Assembly (NCBI GenBank): GCA_036657395.1
Contig: JAVXGM010000016.1
Coordinates: 1-34,589 of the forward strand
Direction: 5' to 3'
From: JAVXGM01 sp036657395
Lineage (GTDB): Bacteria > Bacillota > Clostridia > Peptostreptococcales > Anaerovoracaceae
DNA length: 34,589 nt
The position numbers were made by a program, and so were the translations under genes. The notes beneath the pieces were generated by a model. That model searched no databases and had not been told where the DNA came from. It worked only from the letters and a program-made list of their open reading frames with translations. This document shows positions 7,711-16,689 of the stretch, piece after piece (position 1 is the first letter of the stretch; each line of letters starts with the position of its first letter).

Positions 7711-9024
7711 ATGAAAAGAATAATTTGCATTATAATGATGTTTATAACAGTTGTTAGTGTCTCTTTGACGCCAGCTTTTGCTGCATCATCACAAGAAGAT
7801 GTACCTATTAAGGGGAAATCCGCTATTGTTATAGATAAGGATTCAGGGAAGATTCTTTATGAAAAGGACGCCTATACTAAGCGAGAACCAGCTAGCATTA
7901 CAAAGATTATGACTTGTATGCTAACTCTTGAAAATTTAGATATGGACAAGATGGTTACCATTACAGGAAAAGTAGAAACTTTAGGTAATGTTTTAAATCT
8001 TAAAGAAGGTGAAGAAATATCTGTAAAGGACTTACTTTATGGACTTATGCTTCATTCCTCGAATGATGTAGCGGAAGTTTTGGCAAAGGAAGTGGCAGGC
8101 TCCATTGACGAATTTTCGGTGATGATGAATGATAGGGCAAAAGAGTGTGGTGCCAAGGATACTAATTTTTCCAACCCAAATGGCCTTAATTGGGCAGGTC
8201 AGGAAAACCATTTAACGACAGCATATGACATGGCTATGATTACAAAAGAAGCTATGAAAAACCCGACTTTTTGTAAGCTAGTTACAACGGTAAAGTATAC
8301 TATTCCAGCCACAAACAAGTCTGACCCTAGAAAAATTGGGAGTACAAATCCATGTCTATGGGATACAAAGACAAAGCTTATGGTAAACGGAAGAGAAACT
8401 GCTGCAAAGTATGAAGGAACTGAAGGTGTTAAAACTGGTCTTACTAGCACGGCAGGAGCTTGTTTTGTAGGAGCTGTAGATAAAAACGGTAGCGAGTTAA
8501 TCTCTGTTGTTCTTAATTCTGGTGAAACTGATAGATTTGCAGATACTATTGGTCTTTGGGATTACAGCTTTGATACCTATTACGACACTCATAAAATGGC
8601 AAGCAAAGGGGAAGAACTGGAGAAAGTCAGAGTGAAGCGAGGTGCCCTTAGAAGCGTAATGACCGTTGCAGAAAAAAGTGCTTCGGCCACGGTTGTTAAA
8701 GGAACATCTACTGATGGGATTTACACAAAATTTGTGGCTTCAAATGTTTCTGCCCCTGTGAAAAAAGGACAAGTAATGGGAGAAATACAAGTATTTGACG
8801 GAGATGAAATGGTGAGTAAAGCCAACGCATTGGCAGTCCAAAGGGTAGAAGAAGGTGGACCTTTATCTTATATTGGCATTTCTGATAATATGGCAGTGGC
8901 AATTTATATATTTGTAGGTTTAGCTATTTTGATTCTCATCATGTTAAGACTTTTGCGGGGAAAGCCAAAGAGCAAAAAGACGAGAGGTGGCAGGTCAAGA
9001 AGTACTAGATCAGGAAGAAAATAA
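7711..9024 (+). CDS. D-alanyl-D-alanine carboxypeptidase (DacF/PBP5-like)
   Basis: Trims the terminal D-Ala from peptidoglycan pentapeptides outside the membrane. A signal peptide spans residues 1-25 (cleavage near AFA-AS). The S11 peptidase domain has S62-I-T-K65, S116-S-N118 and K241-T-G243. A C-terminal beta domain (about 300-380) is followed by a transmembrane helix near 395-415 and a very basic Arg/Lys/Ser tail, which is a membrane-spanning anchor in place of the amphipathic helix of E. coli PBP5. Length 437 fits clostridial DacF-type proteins. The start follows GGGGGG. It lies 24 bases after apgM and 15 before uvrC. Confidence 0.93.
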   Translation: MKRIICIIMMFITVVSVSLTPAFAASSQEDVPIKGKSAIVIDKDSGKILYEKDAYTKREPASITKIMTCMLTLENLDMDKMVTITGKVETLGNVLNLKEGEEISVKDLLYGLMLHSSNDVAEVLAKEVAGSIDEFSVMMNDRAKECGAKDTNFSNPNGLNWAGQENHLTTAYDMAMITKEAMKNPTFCKLVTTVKYTIPATNKSDPRKIGSTNPCLWDTKTKLMVNGRETAAKYEGTEGVKTGLTSTAGACFVGAVDKNGSELISVVLNSGETDRFADTIGLWDYSFDTYYDTHKMASKGEELEKVRVKRGALRSVMTVAEKSASATVVKGTSTDGIYTKFVASNVSAPVKKGQVMGEIQVFDGDEMVSKANALAVQRVEEGGPLSYIGISDNMAVAIYIFVGLAILILIMLRLLRGKPKSKKTRGGRSRSTRSGRK

Positions 9025-9039
9025 AGGCGTAGAGGGATT

Positions 9040-10896
9040 ATGTTTGACATTAAAGAAAATTTAAAAAACCTTCCCGATTTACCAGGGGTGTATTTACATA
9101 AGGATAAAGTGGGTCATATTATTTATGTTGGCAAGGCTATTTCCTTAAAAAACAGAGTGCGACAGTATTTTCAATCCTCAAAGAATATGGATAATAAAGT
9201 TAGGGCCATGGTTGGTCAGATTGAAGAATTTGATTACATTATTACAGGCAGCGAGATGGAAGCTTTGATTTTAGAATGCACTCTAATTAAAAGACATATG
9301 CCAAAATACAATGTATTGCTTCGAGACGATAAGACCTATCCTTACATTAGGGTTACAACAGAGGAACTCTATCCTAGGATTATTAAGACTAGGATAGTTG
9401 GAAAAGAGGGAAGCAAATATTTTGGACCTTACAGCGATGCAGGGGCAGTGAATCAAATTGTGGAGCTACTTAATCAAGTGTATGCTTTGAAGAAGTGTGC
9501 AAGCAAGAACTTTCCTAAAGAGTTTAAACCTTGCCTTAATTTTCACATCAATCAATGTGATGGAATTTGCCAGGGAACAGTGGATCCGGGAGAGTATAGG
9601 CGGCGAGTAAATTTGGCAATGGAATTTCTGAGAGGAAAAAGCAAAGAGATTACTCAATTTCTTCAAGACAAAATGGAAAAGAGCTCACACCAATTAGATT
9701 TTGAAACGGCAGCCCAGTATCGAGACTATCTTGCAGCGGCTGAGGCGCTTATGGATAAGCAGAGAGTTGTTCTTCAAGATAGAAAAGATGTGGATTTAAT
9801 TTTGACAGCCACAGGGAAAAATCGGCGACATATAGTTTTGTTTTCTCTTAGAGAAGGCAAGCTAAGCGGACGAGAAACATACGACCTCCAATACATGGAA
9901 GAAGACACAAGCCAAGCACTAATAGTTGCTTTCATCAAACAGCATTACAGCGATGGACTCACCTTCCCTAAGGAAATCATCCTAGAAAAACAACCGGAGG
10001 AGAGAGAACTTTTAGAGGATTATTTAGCTAGTCTGGCTGGCCATCAAGTGAAACTTTTGGTTCCACAAAAAGGTGAAAAACGGGAAATTCTCCAGATGGC
10101 AAAAAAAGACGTTATAGAAATGGTAAAGACCATTGATGAAAAGCAAAAGGTTAAACAAGAGAGAACTCGGGACATAGGCAAACACATTCATAGTATTCTT
10201 GAAAGAATAGAAGGCTCTCGGGGAGAATATAATGGAAGGACTTACCGTGTGGAAGCTTACGATATATCCAATACTAACGGGGTGGATACAGTAGGAGCAA
10301 TGGTAGTCTTTGAAGGGTTGAAGCCGGAAAAGAAATCTTATCGAAGGTTTAAGGTGAAAACCATTGAGGGTTCTAATGATTATGCTAGTATGCAAGAGGT
10401 CTTATTTCGCAGATTTAAGCGGGCGGAAGAAGGAGACCAAGGCTTTGGGATCTATCCTGATTTGATTTTGCTAGATGGCGGTAAGGGTCATGTGACGGCA
10501 GCCATGGAAATTCTTAATGAAATGGAATTAAATTTGCCTGTAGCAGGCATGGTGAAAGATGATCATCACAGGACTAGAGCTTTAGTATTTTTACAAAATG
10601 GGGAATCGACAGAAATGGCAATAAAAGAAGTTCCATTGCTATATCAATACTTGGGAAGGATTCAGGAAGAAGTCCATCGCTTTGCCATTGAATATCATCG
10701 AGGAGTAAGAAATAAGAGGATGTTGACGTCAATTTTAGATGAAATAGATGGCATAGGACCAGCAAAGAGAAATGCGCTTCTTGATCATTTTGGAAGTGTG
10801 GATAAAATAAAGGTTGCCACGGTGGAACAATTACATGAAGCCAAAGGAATTACACCAAAATTGGCAGGCAAAATCAGGGAATATTTTCATTGCTAA
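9040..10896 (+). CDS. uvrC: Excinuclease ABC subunit C
   Basis: Makes both incisions around bulky DNA lesions in nucleotide excision repair with UvrA and UvrB. The domain order is complete for a 618-residue UvrC: GIY-YIG nuclease (PGVYLHKD, then IIYVGKA, residues 12-95), a Cys-containing linker (CLNFHINQCDGIC near 165-177), a UVR motif binding UvrB (about 202-237), an RNase H-like nuclease domain (YDISNTNG near 407 and ILLDGGKGH near 480), and C-terminal helix-hairpin-helix DNA binding (about 560-618). It is the last gene of the apgM run, with short spacing to the carboxypeptidase. Confidence 0.97.
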   Translation: MFDIKENLKNLPDLPGVYLHKDKVGHIIYVGKAISLKNRVRQYFQSSKNMDNKVRAMVGQIEEFDYIITGSEMEALILECTLIKRHMPKYNVLLRDDKTYPYIRVTTEELYPRIIKTRIVGKEGSKYFGPYSDAGAVNQIVELLNQVYALKKCASKNFPKEFKPCLNFHINQCDGICQGTVDPGEYRRRVNLAMEFLRGKSKEITQFLQDKMEKSSHQLDFETAAQYRDYLAAAEALMDKQRVVLQDRKDVDLILTATGKNRRHIVLFSLREGKLSGRETYDLQYMEEDTSQALIVAFIKQHYSDGLTFPKEIILEKQPEERELLEDYLASLAGHQVKLLVPQKGEKREILQMAKKDVIEMVKTIDEKQKVKQERTRDIGKHIHSILERIEGSRGEYNGRTYRVEAYDISNTNGVDTVGAMVVFEGLKPEKKSYRRFKVKTIEGSNDYASMQEVLFRRFKRAEEGDQGFGIYPDLILLDGGKGHVTAAMEILNEMELNLPVAGMVKDDHHRTRALVFLQNGESTEMAIKEVPLLYQYLGRIQEEVHRFAIEYHRGVRNKRMLTSILDEIDGIGPAKRNALLDHFGSVDKIKVATVEQLHEAKGITPKLAGKIREYFHC

Positions 10897-10919
10897 AGTG
10901 TAAGTAAATATGTTATAGT
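10890..10919 (+). promoter_or_regulatory. Possible promoter for the DUF1292 gene
   Basis: TTGCTA (10890-10895), an 18-bp spacer and TATAGT (10914-10919), 34 bases before the ATG. It overlaps the end of uvrC. Sequence match only. Confidence 0.35.
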
Positions 10920-10953
10920 AACCCTATTAGAATAAGAATTGGAGGAAACAATT

Positions 10954-11226
10954 ATGACAGATAAAGACACAAACCAAGAAGAACTAGATATCATAACATT
11001 AGAGTATGATGACGGAGAAGAGCTTGAATGTGAAATTTTAGGGATTTTTGATGCTGATGGAAAAGAATATATATCGCTTATCCCAAAAAATGGTAGCGAT
11101 GATATTTATATTTACGGATATAAAGAAGTCAGCGACGATGAGTATGAGTTAATCGACATTGAAGATGACGAAGAATTCAAAAAGGCGGTAAGTGTATTTG
11201 AAGAACTTGTAGAAGCTGAAGATTAA
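10954..11226 (+). CDS. DUF1292 family acidic protein
   Basis: 90-residue, strongly acidic soluble protein matching the DUF1292 family (B. subtilis YrzB-like), common in Firmicutes and of unknown function. The family core is visible as ITLEYDDGEELECEILGIF and YISLIPKNG, then a run of Asp/Glu toward the C-terminus. ATG 10954 is preferred because TTGGAGGAAAC directly upstream is its ribosome binding site. A reading that starts at the TTG at 10939 would place the start inside that site. In many Firmicutes members sit near yrzL/yrrK; here the gene follows uvrC and is monocistronic with its own terminator. Confidence 0.85.
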   Translation: MTDKDTNQEELDIITLEYDDGEELECEILGIFDADGKEYISLIPKNGSDDIYIYGYKEVSDDEYELIDIEDDEEFKKAVSVFEELVEAED

Positions 11227-11242
11227 GTAAGGCGAGTAGGGG

Positions 11243-11268
11243 TAGGACAAGGGTCTTGCTCCTATTTT
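11243..11268 (+). terminator. Terminator after the DUF1292 gene
   Basis: TAGGACAAG pairs with CTTG(C)TCCTA around a GGT loop with one bulge, followed by TTTTATTT. Confidence 0.65.
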
Positions 11269-11286
11269 ATTTAAGGGGAGGAAAAA

Positions 11287-12732
11287 TTGGAAAATAGAGA
11301 AAAAACAGTTGGGCTATTTAAATTTAACCTAGCTATGATTGCAGTGATAGTATTTGGAATGTTAATCATTTTTTTTCCAGTCACTGCTGGAACGGTTTAC
11401 GCAAGCACCCAAGGGGATACAGAAGTAACCAAGACAAGCAGCGAGCCAACAGTTAATCCTACAGATCCTGCAGAGCCACCACAACCGGTGTACAAAGGAT
11501 GGAGCACAGATAAAAAATACTATTATAATGATAATGGGGAAAAGGTAAAAGGCTTCAACTTAATTGATAATTGCTTATATTATTTTCATCAAACCACAGG
11601 GGAAAAGCAAATCAACATTTATAAAGTGTATAAAAGCAAACTATATAAATTTGGCGAAGCTGGCGTAGGTGAAAAATACACGGGGACGTATAAGTCTATA
11701 CTCTATAAAGATGGAAGCAAATATACAGGGGCAAAGTCAGGAGGCTATTACTACAGTAACGGCAAAAAAGTAAAAGGTTTTAAAGTAATTAACAAACATT
11801 TATATTACTTTCATAAGACTACGGGGAAGAAGCAGACCAATATTTATAAAGTGTATAAAAGCAAACTATATAAATTTGGACAAAGTGGTGCTGGTAACAA
11901 ATACACAGGAAAATACAAAACCAAACTTTACAAAAGAGGGTCTGCGTTTACTGGAGTTAAATCAGGATATTACTACTATAAAGGGACGAAAAAAATATAC
12001 AGAAATCAGGTTAAAAGGGTTGCAAGTAAAAAGGTTTATTATTTCACATCCAAAGGCAAGGTTTATTCTGGTTCTGGATGGAAACGAATTAAGGGAAACA
12101 AATATTACTTTAAAAAAGGCTTAGCCACTACAGGTTGGAAATATGTTGGCGGCTATAAATACTATTTCACTAGTAAGGGAAAGCAATGTCAAGATTTGAT
12201 TAGCCATCTAGGCAAAAGTTGGATGAAAAAAAACCTAATGATTAAGGTGAACCGACAGAGAAATTGTGTGACCATTTATGCCAAGGATGGGAAGAAGGGC
12301 TATACTGTACCAGTTAAAGCGATTGTCTGTTCCGTAGGCAAAAGCAATACGCCAACGGTAAAAGGCAACTTTAAAATCAATAGAGCTAGAACCTACAGGT
12401 GGAAGATTTTAGGAGGACCATCTATGGGGGGGTATGTTTACGGTCAATATTCATCTAGGATTACAGGCTCATATCTGTTCCATTCAGTGACATATAGAAG
12501 ACCAAACAATAAAACCCTGGTAACAAGTGCATATAATAATCTTGGCAAGGCAGCATCACATGGTTGTATTAGGTTAAAAACCAAAGATGCAAAGTTGATC
12601 TATGACATCGCAAGATATCGAACAACAAAAGTTGTGATTTATGACAGTAGTAAGGCGAGCCCATTTGATAAACCAAGCGCTAAAAGAATTCCATGGGGGC
12701 AAAATTATGACCCAACAGATCCAAATGTTTAA
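11287..12732 (+). CDS. Secreted L,D-transpeptidase (YkuD) with cell-wall-binding-like repeats
   Basis: 481-residue surface enzyme predicted to form L,D (3-3) crosslinks or attach proteins to peptidoglycan. Residues 14-40 are a hydrophobic signal/anchor ending in VYAS, followed by a Thr/Pro-rich linker (41-68). Residues 70-300 are Tyr/Gly/Lys-rich repeats resembling choline/glucan-binding modules. Two adjacent units of about 74 residues (from KVKGF at 86 and at 161) are near-duplicates, sharing an identical DNA stretch of about 40 bases. The YkuD domain (315-452) has H399 and the catalytic S424-HGCIRL-430 with C427. The start is TTG 11287 after AGGGGAGG. A terminator follows. Partner polymer of the repeats unknown. 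Confidence 0.9.
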   Translation: MENREKTVGLFKFNLAMIAVIVFGMLIIFFPVTAGTVYASTQGDTEVTKTSSEPTVNPTDPAEPPQPVYKGWSTDKKYYYNDNGEKVKGFNLIDNCLYYFHQTTGEKQINIYKVYKSKLYKFGEAGVGEKYTGTYKSILYKDGSKYTGAKSGGYYYSNGKKVKGFKVINKHLYYFHKTTGKKQTNIYKVYKSKLYKFGQSGAGNKYTGKYKTKLYKRGSAFTGVKSGYYYYKGTKKIYRNQVKRVASKKVYYFTSKGKVYSGSGWKRIKGNKYYFKKGLATTGWKYVGGYKYYFTSKGKQCQDLISHLGKSWMKKNLMIKVNRQRNCVTIYAKDGKKGYTVPVKAIVCSVGKSNTPTVKGNFKINRARTYRWKILGGPSMGGYVYGQYSSRITGSYLFHSVTYRRPNNKTLVTSAYNNLGKAASHGCIRLKTKDAKLIYDIARYRTTKVVIYDSSKASPFDKPSAKRIPWGQNYDPTDPNV

Positions 12733-12746
12733 ATAAGGTGAATAAA

Positions 12747-12784
12747 AAACGGGCCACTCCACTTTTGTGTGAATAGGTCCGTTT
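12747..12784. terminator. Terminator between the L,D-transpeptidase and the small membrane protein gene
   Basis: AAACGGGCC (from about 12748) pairs with GGTCCGTTT (12776-12784) including one G-T wobble. An A-run lies on the left and a T-rich stretch on the right. It sits between convergent genes and may serve both. Confidence 0.6.
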
Positions 12785-12790
12785 GTTGAT

Positions 12791-12955
12791 TTATTCTTTA
12801 CATGTCTTTAAAAATCCTATGCCCACAACAGTAAAAACAATGCTTCCTGTTAGATAATAGCTTGAATATCCGTCGTGAATCCATCCAGTAATGCAAAGGA
12901 CGGTACCGATGAGAAAGGCGATCCCAGCAATAAGTTTTTTTTTGTCAATGCCCAT
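12791..12955 (-). CDS. Small two-helix membrane protein (54 residues)
   Basis: A short open frame reads MGIDKKKLIAGIAFLIGTVL and ends in GFLKTCKE. Two hydrophobic segments (about 8-24 and 33-49) flank a short polar WIHDGYSSYY turn, with Lys residues at both ends. The start ATG is preceded by an excellent AGGAGGT at seven bases, which is the main reason to believe it. It is convergent with the L,D-transpeptidase across a terminator and divergent from the FAD dehydrogenase. I do not recognise a family. The layout suggests a small inner-membrane protein of unknown role. Confidence 0.75.
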   Translation of the reverse strand: MGIDKKKLIAGIAFLIGTVLCITGWIHDGYSSYYLTGSIVFTVVGIGFLKTCKE

Positions 12956-13082
12956 AAAAACCTCCTATAAGCAAATAATAATCTGTATATAAATAATTGT
13001 AACATAATTATATAGAAATGAATTGTATTTTTGTTAAAAATAATATAAAGTGGAAATGTATGGAATTTTAGGGAGGATTAGA

Positions 13083-14462
13083 ATGAAAAATTATGATATT
13101 ATCATTGTCGGTGCAGGTGCCAGTGGGGTGTTTTTATCCTATGAACTGACTAAGCTTGACAATAAAGCCACAGTATTAATGATAGATAGAGGAGCAAACC
13201 TGGAAAAACGGCGATGCCCTATTAAAGATGGAAAGAAATCTTGTGTAAAATGTAATCCATGTCATATTATGAACGGTTACGGAGGAGCTGGAACCTTATC
13301 TGATGGGAAGTACAATATTACTACTCAGTTTGGTGGAGATCTTCACAATTATGTGGGGACAGATGAAGCCTTAGAGTTAATGGAATATGTAGACAGTGTA
13401 CTTTGTAGTATGGGTGGAGCAGACGCAAAGCTGTATTCTACAGCAAATTCAGAGTTAAAGACTATAACCCTTAGAAATAATCTACATCTTTTAGATGCCA
13501 AGGTTAGGCATCTTGGAACAGATCGAAACACCAAAATTTTGGGACGAATTTTTGACTACTGTAAAGAAAAAATAGATACTATGTTTTACACAGATATTGA
13601 TAAAGTGGAGAATAATGACGACGGAACATTTGTTGTGAGAACTGACAAAGGTGAAGCATTTAAGTGTAAGGATTTAGTTCTTGCTACTGGACGTTCTGGG
13701 TCTAAATGGATCTCTACCGTGTGCGATGAGATGGGAATTGATCAGAAGAAAAACCAAGTGGATATTGGAGTTCGTGTAGAACTTCAAGGCGAGATTTTCA
13801 AACACATTACTGATGATGTATATGAAAGTAAAATAGTTTATAAAACAGATAAATACAACGATATGGTTAGAACATTTTGCATGAACCCTTACGGAGAGGT
13901 GGTTGCGGAAAACACTAACGGCATCGTTACAGTAAATGGACATAGCTATGCTGACCCAGCTCTTCGCACAGAGAATACCAACTTTGCTCTGCTTGTATCA
14001 AATAAATTTACTGAACCTTTTAGAGACAGTAATGAATACGGTGAATCTATTGCAAGACTGTCAAACATGTTAGGTGGAGGAGTTTTATTGCAGCGTTTTG
14101 GCGACTTAGTCAAAGGGCGAAGAAGTAGCGCAAGAAGAATGGAAAAGTGTTTTACAAGACCCACTCTTAATGCTACTCCAGGAGATTTGAGCTTGGTTAT
14201 TCCAAAGAGGCAGCTAGACAATATTATTGAAATGATTTATGCACTTGATAAAATTGCTCCAGGAACAGCCAATGAAGATACATTGCTTTACGGGGTTGAG
14301 GTTAAGTTTTACAATTCAAAAGTTGAGGTAGATAAGAATTTAGAAACAAAAATAAAGGGTATGTATGCATTAGGGGATGGATCAGGAGTTACACACTCTT
14401 TGTCACAGGCTTCCGCTAGTGGGGTGTATGTAGGCAGAATTTTAGCAGAGAAATATAGGTAA
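13083..14462 (+). CDS. FAD-dependent dehydrogenase (COG2509 type)
   Basis: 459-residue flavoprotein of the 'uncharacterized FAD-dependent dehydrogenase' group. The N-terminal Rossmann motif is IIIVGAGASGVFLSYEL (G10-A-G12-A-S-G15). A Cys cluster (RRCPIKDGKKSCVKCNPCH, about 44-62) precedes GYGGAGTLSDGK, both typical of this group. A C-terminal FAD-contacting segment reads GMYALGDGSGVTHSLSQA. The Cys cluster may bind a metal or take part in redox chemistry (inference). The start ATG 13083 follows AGGGAGG; a frame extending to 13050 lacks such a site. The gene is six bases from the ABC exporter and probably cotranscribed with it. The substrate is unknown. Confidence 0.88.
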   Translation: MKNYDIIIVGAGASGVFLSYELTKLDNKATVLMIDRGANLEKRRCPIKDGKKSCVKCNPCHIMNGYGGAGTLSDGKYNITTQFGGDLHNYVGTDEALELMEYVDSVLCSMGGADAKLYSTANSELKTITLRNNLHLLDAKVRHLGTDRNTKILGRIFDYCKEKIDTMFYTDIDKVENNDDGTFVVRTDKGEAFKCKDLVLATGRSGSKWISTVCDEMGIDQKKNQVDIGVRVELQGEIFKHITDDVYESKIVYKTDKYNDMVRTFCMNPYGEVVAENTNGIVTVNGHSYADPALRTENTNFALLVSNKFTEPFRDSNEYGESIARLSNMLGGGVLLQRFGDLVKGRRSSARRMEKCFTRPTLNATPGDLSLVIPKRQLDNIIEMIYALDKIAPGTANEDTLLYGVEVKFYNSKVEVDKNLETKIKGMYALGDGSGVTHSLSQASASGVYVGRILAEKYR

Positions 14463-14467
14463 AGATA

Positions 14468-16255
14468 ATGGAAGAACAAAACAAAATAAATACAAAGAAA
14501 ACCTCTTATTTATTTAAGAGGTTTTGTCCGTATTTTAAAAAGTATAAGTGGGTGCTGGCACTTGATTTGGTCTGCGCTACCCTTACAACAATATGCGATT
14601 TGGTTCTGCCAATGATCATACGATTTTTAACTGATAAGGGGATGAATGATCTTGAAAGTCTTACGGTAAAAATCATCTTGGTGATAGGTGGAATTTACTT
14701 TGCCTTACGAATAATTGATGTCTTTGCCAACTATTATATGGCCAATATTGGTCATGTAATGGGGGCAAAGATAGAAACGGATATGAGAAAAGATTTATTT
14801 GCTCATTTACAGCAGCTGTCATATTCATTTTACAACAACACTAAAGTGGGACAGCTTATGGCTAGGATTACCAGTGATCTCTTTGATGTAACCGAATTTG
14901 CACATCATTGCCCAGAAGAATATTTTATTGGTGCATTGAAGATAATAGTGTCTTTTTGTATACTGATGACAGTAAATATACCATTAACTCTGATTATCTT
15001 TGCCATTATTCCAATTATGGTATTTTGTGCAATGAAGTTTAATAGGAAAATGCGTACAGCCTTTAAAGAGTCACGTAATCAATTGGGAGAAATCAATGCC
15101 CAGGTGGAGGATAGTCTTTTAGGGGTGCGGGTAGTAAAATCCTTTGCCAACGAAGAGATTGAAGGGGAAAAATTCAAGGAAGGAAACGAAGGATTCTTAA
15201 CTATAAAGAAGAAGGCCTATAGATATATGGCTGGATTTCAAAGCACAACTAGACTCTTTGATGGAATCATGTATCTTGCAGTTGTAGTTGCAGGATCACT
15301 ATTTATGATAAAGGGGATGATTACCCCGGCGGATTTAATTGCTTATCTTCTATATGTGGTAATGCTTCTTGCATCAGTACGACGAATCGTTGAGTTTACA
15401 GAGCAATTCCAACGTGGAATGACAGGAATAGAACGTTTTATCGAAGTCATGGACGTAGATCCTGAGATTGAGGATGAGCCTGATGCAGTAGAAATGGAGA
15501 AGGTAAAAGGGAACATCGACTTTGTGAACATGGGATTTCATTATGCAGATAGCGATGAGGAAGTATTAAAGGGGATAAATCTACATATTAAAGCAGGCGA
15601 TAATGTGGCTCTAGTGGGTCCTTCGGGTGCAGGGAAAACTACCTTATGCAACTTGATTCCTAGATTCTTTGATGTTACAGAGGGAAAAATCTTAGTGGAC
15701 GGAGTGGATATCCGTAAAGTGAAGACAGATTCCTTGCGTAGCCATATTGGAATGGTTCAGCAAGATGTATATCTGTTTTCTGGAACCGTATTTGACAATA
15801 TTCAGTACGGCCAACCTGGTGCATCTAAGGAGGCTGTCATTGAGGCAGCTAAATTTGCAGGAGCGCATGAATTTATACTTCAACTTACCGACGGGTATGA
15901 TACTTATGTAGGAGAGCGAGGTGTGAAGCTTAGTGGAGGACAAAAACAGCGAATTAGCATTGCTAGAGTATTTTTGAAGAATCCTGCTATCTTGATTTTA
16001 GACGAGGCAACTTCTGCTCTTGATAATGAAAGCGAACTGATTGTTCAACAGTCACTTGAAAAACTGACAAAAGGGAGAACTACCTTGACTATTGCCCACA
16101 GACTTACTACAATTAAAAATGCAGGGATTATTTTAGTCCTTACAGAAAATGGAATAGAAGAAAGTGGCAGTCATAAGGAATTAATGGACAAAGGTGGCCT
16201 GTACAGCAGGCTTTATGGATTATATAGTAACAACCAAAGTATGGTTGGAAATTAG
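14468..16255 (+). CDS. ABC exporter, fused permease and ATPase
   Basis: 595-residue half-transporter of the MsbA/LmrA/multidrug type, expected to work as a homodimer in the membrane. Residues 25-315 hold six transmembrane helices (ABC_membrane). The ATPase domain (about 347-585) has Walker A GPSGAGKTT (384-392), the Q-loop at 431, signature LSGGQ (488-492), Walker B ILILDE (508-513) and H544. All catalytic residues are intact, so the protein should be active. The start lies six bases after the FAD dehydrogenase stop with only a weak AGGTAA site, suggesting translational coupling. The exported substrate cannot be told from sequence. Confidence 0.93.
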   Translation: MEEQNKINTKKTSYLFKRFCPYFKKYKWVLALDLVCATLTTICDLVLPMIIRFLTDKGMNDLESLTVKIILVIGGIYFALRIIDVFANYYMANIGHVMGAKIETDMRKDLFAHLQQLSYSFYNNTKVGQLMARITSDLFDVTEFAHHCPEEYFIGALKIIVSFCILMTVNIPLTLIIFAIIPIMVFCAMKFNRKMRTAFKESRNQLGEINAQVEDSLLGVRVVKSFANEEIEGEKFKEGNEGFLTIKKKAYRYMAGFQSTTRLFDGIMYLAVVVAGSLFMIKGMITPADLIAYLLYVVMLLASVRRIVEFTEQFQRGMTGIERFIEVMDVDPEIEDEPDAVEMEKVKGNIDFVNMGFHYADSDEEVLKGINLHIKAGDNVALVGPSGAGKTTLCNLIPRFFDVTEGKILVDGVDIRKVKTDSLRSHIGMVQQDVYLFSGTVFDNIQYGQPGASKEAVIEAAKFAGAHEFILQLTDGYDTYVGERGVKLSGGQKQRISIARVFLKNPAILILDEATSALDNESELIVQQSLEKLTKGRTTLTIAHRLTTIKNAGIILVLTENGIEESGSHKELMDKGGLYSRLYGLYSNNQSMVGN

Positions 16256-16269
16256 GAGGAATAGAAATC

Positions 16270-16671
16270 ATGGAAGATAGAGTAAAAAAAGCGTTGGAGA
16301 ATCATAAGAGTGGTTATAACTGTGCCCAGTCAGTAGCCTGTGCATATTGTGACCTGTTTGGTATGGATGAAGAGACGGCTTTTAGGATGACAGAAGCATT
16401 AGGATTTGGCATGGGACACATGGGGACATGCGGTGCAGTTACGGCTATGGCAGCGGTAGTAGGCATGAAGCTTAGCGATGGAAATTTAACCACTCCAGCT
16501 ACGAAGAAGCAGTGCTATAAGATGATGAAGGCTATGAATCAAGAGTTTTTAGACAAGAATACATCGGTTAGTTGCGCTGAGCTTAAAGGCACTACAGGTG
16601 GTGAAGTTCTTAGAAGTTGTGATGGATGCGTTGAGGATGCTGCCAGAATTATTGAAAAGAATCTTTTGTAG
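16270..16671 (+). CDS. C_GCxxG_C_C family redox protein
   Basis: 133-residue soluble protein of the C_GCxxG_C_C family (PF09719), found mostly in anaerobes and thought to be redox-active. The conserved cysteines are visible: C18 in GYNCAQ, C54 in GTCGAVTAM, C102 in SCAEL, and C117/C120 in CDGCVEDAARI. Additional cysteines occur at 24, 27 and 82. The start follows AGGAGG (nine bases). It lies 15 bases after the ABC exporter and is probably the last gene of the FAD dehydrogenase-exporter run. Its role within that set is unknown. Confidence 0.85.
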   Translation: MEDRVKKALENHKSGYNCAQSVACAYCDLFGMDEETAFRMTEALGFGMGHMGTCGAVTAMAAVVGMKLSDGNLTTPATKKQCYKMMKAMNQEFLDKNTSVSCAELKGTTGGEVLRSCDGCVEDAARIIEKNLL

Positions 16672-16689
16672 AAATTAAAAGATGGAGAG

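Noticed and set aside
11287..12732. Repetitive bases in the L,D-transpeptidase gene as a CRISPR-like array
   Set aside because: The repeats are in-frame protein repeats of about 220 bases without uniform spacers; no CRISPR array is seen anywhere in the window.
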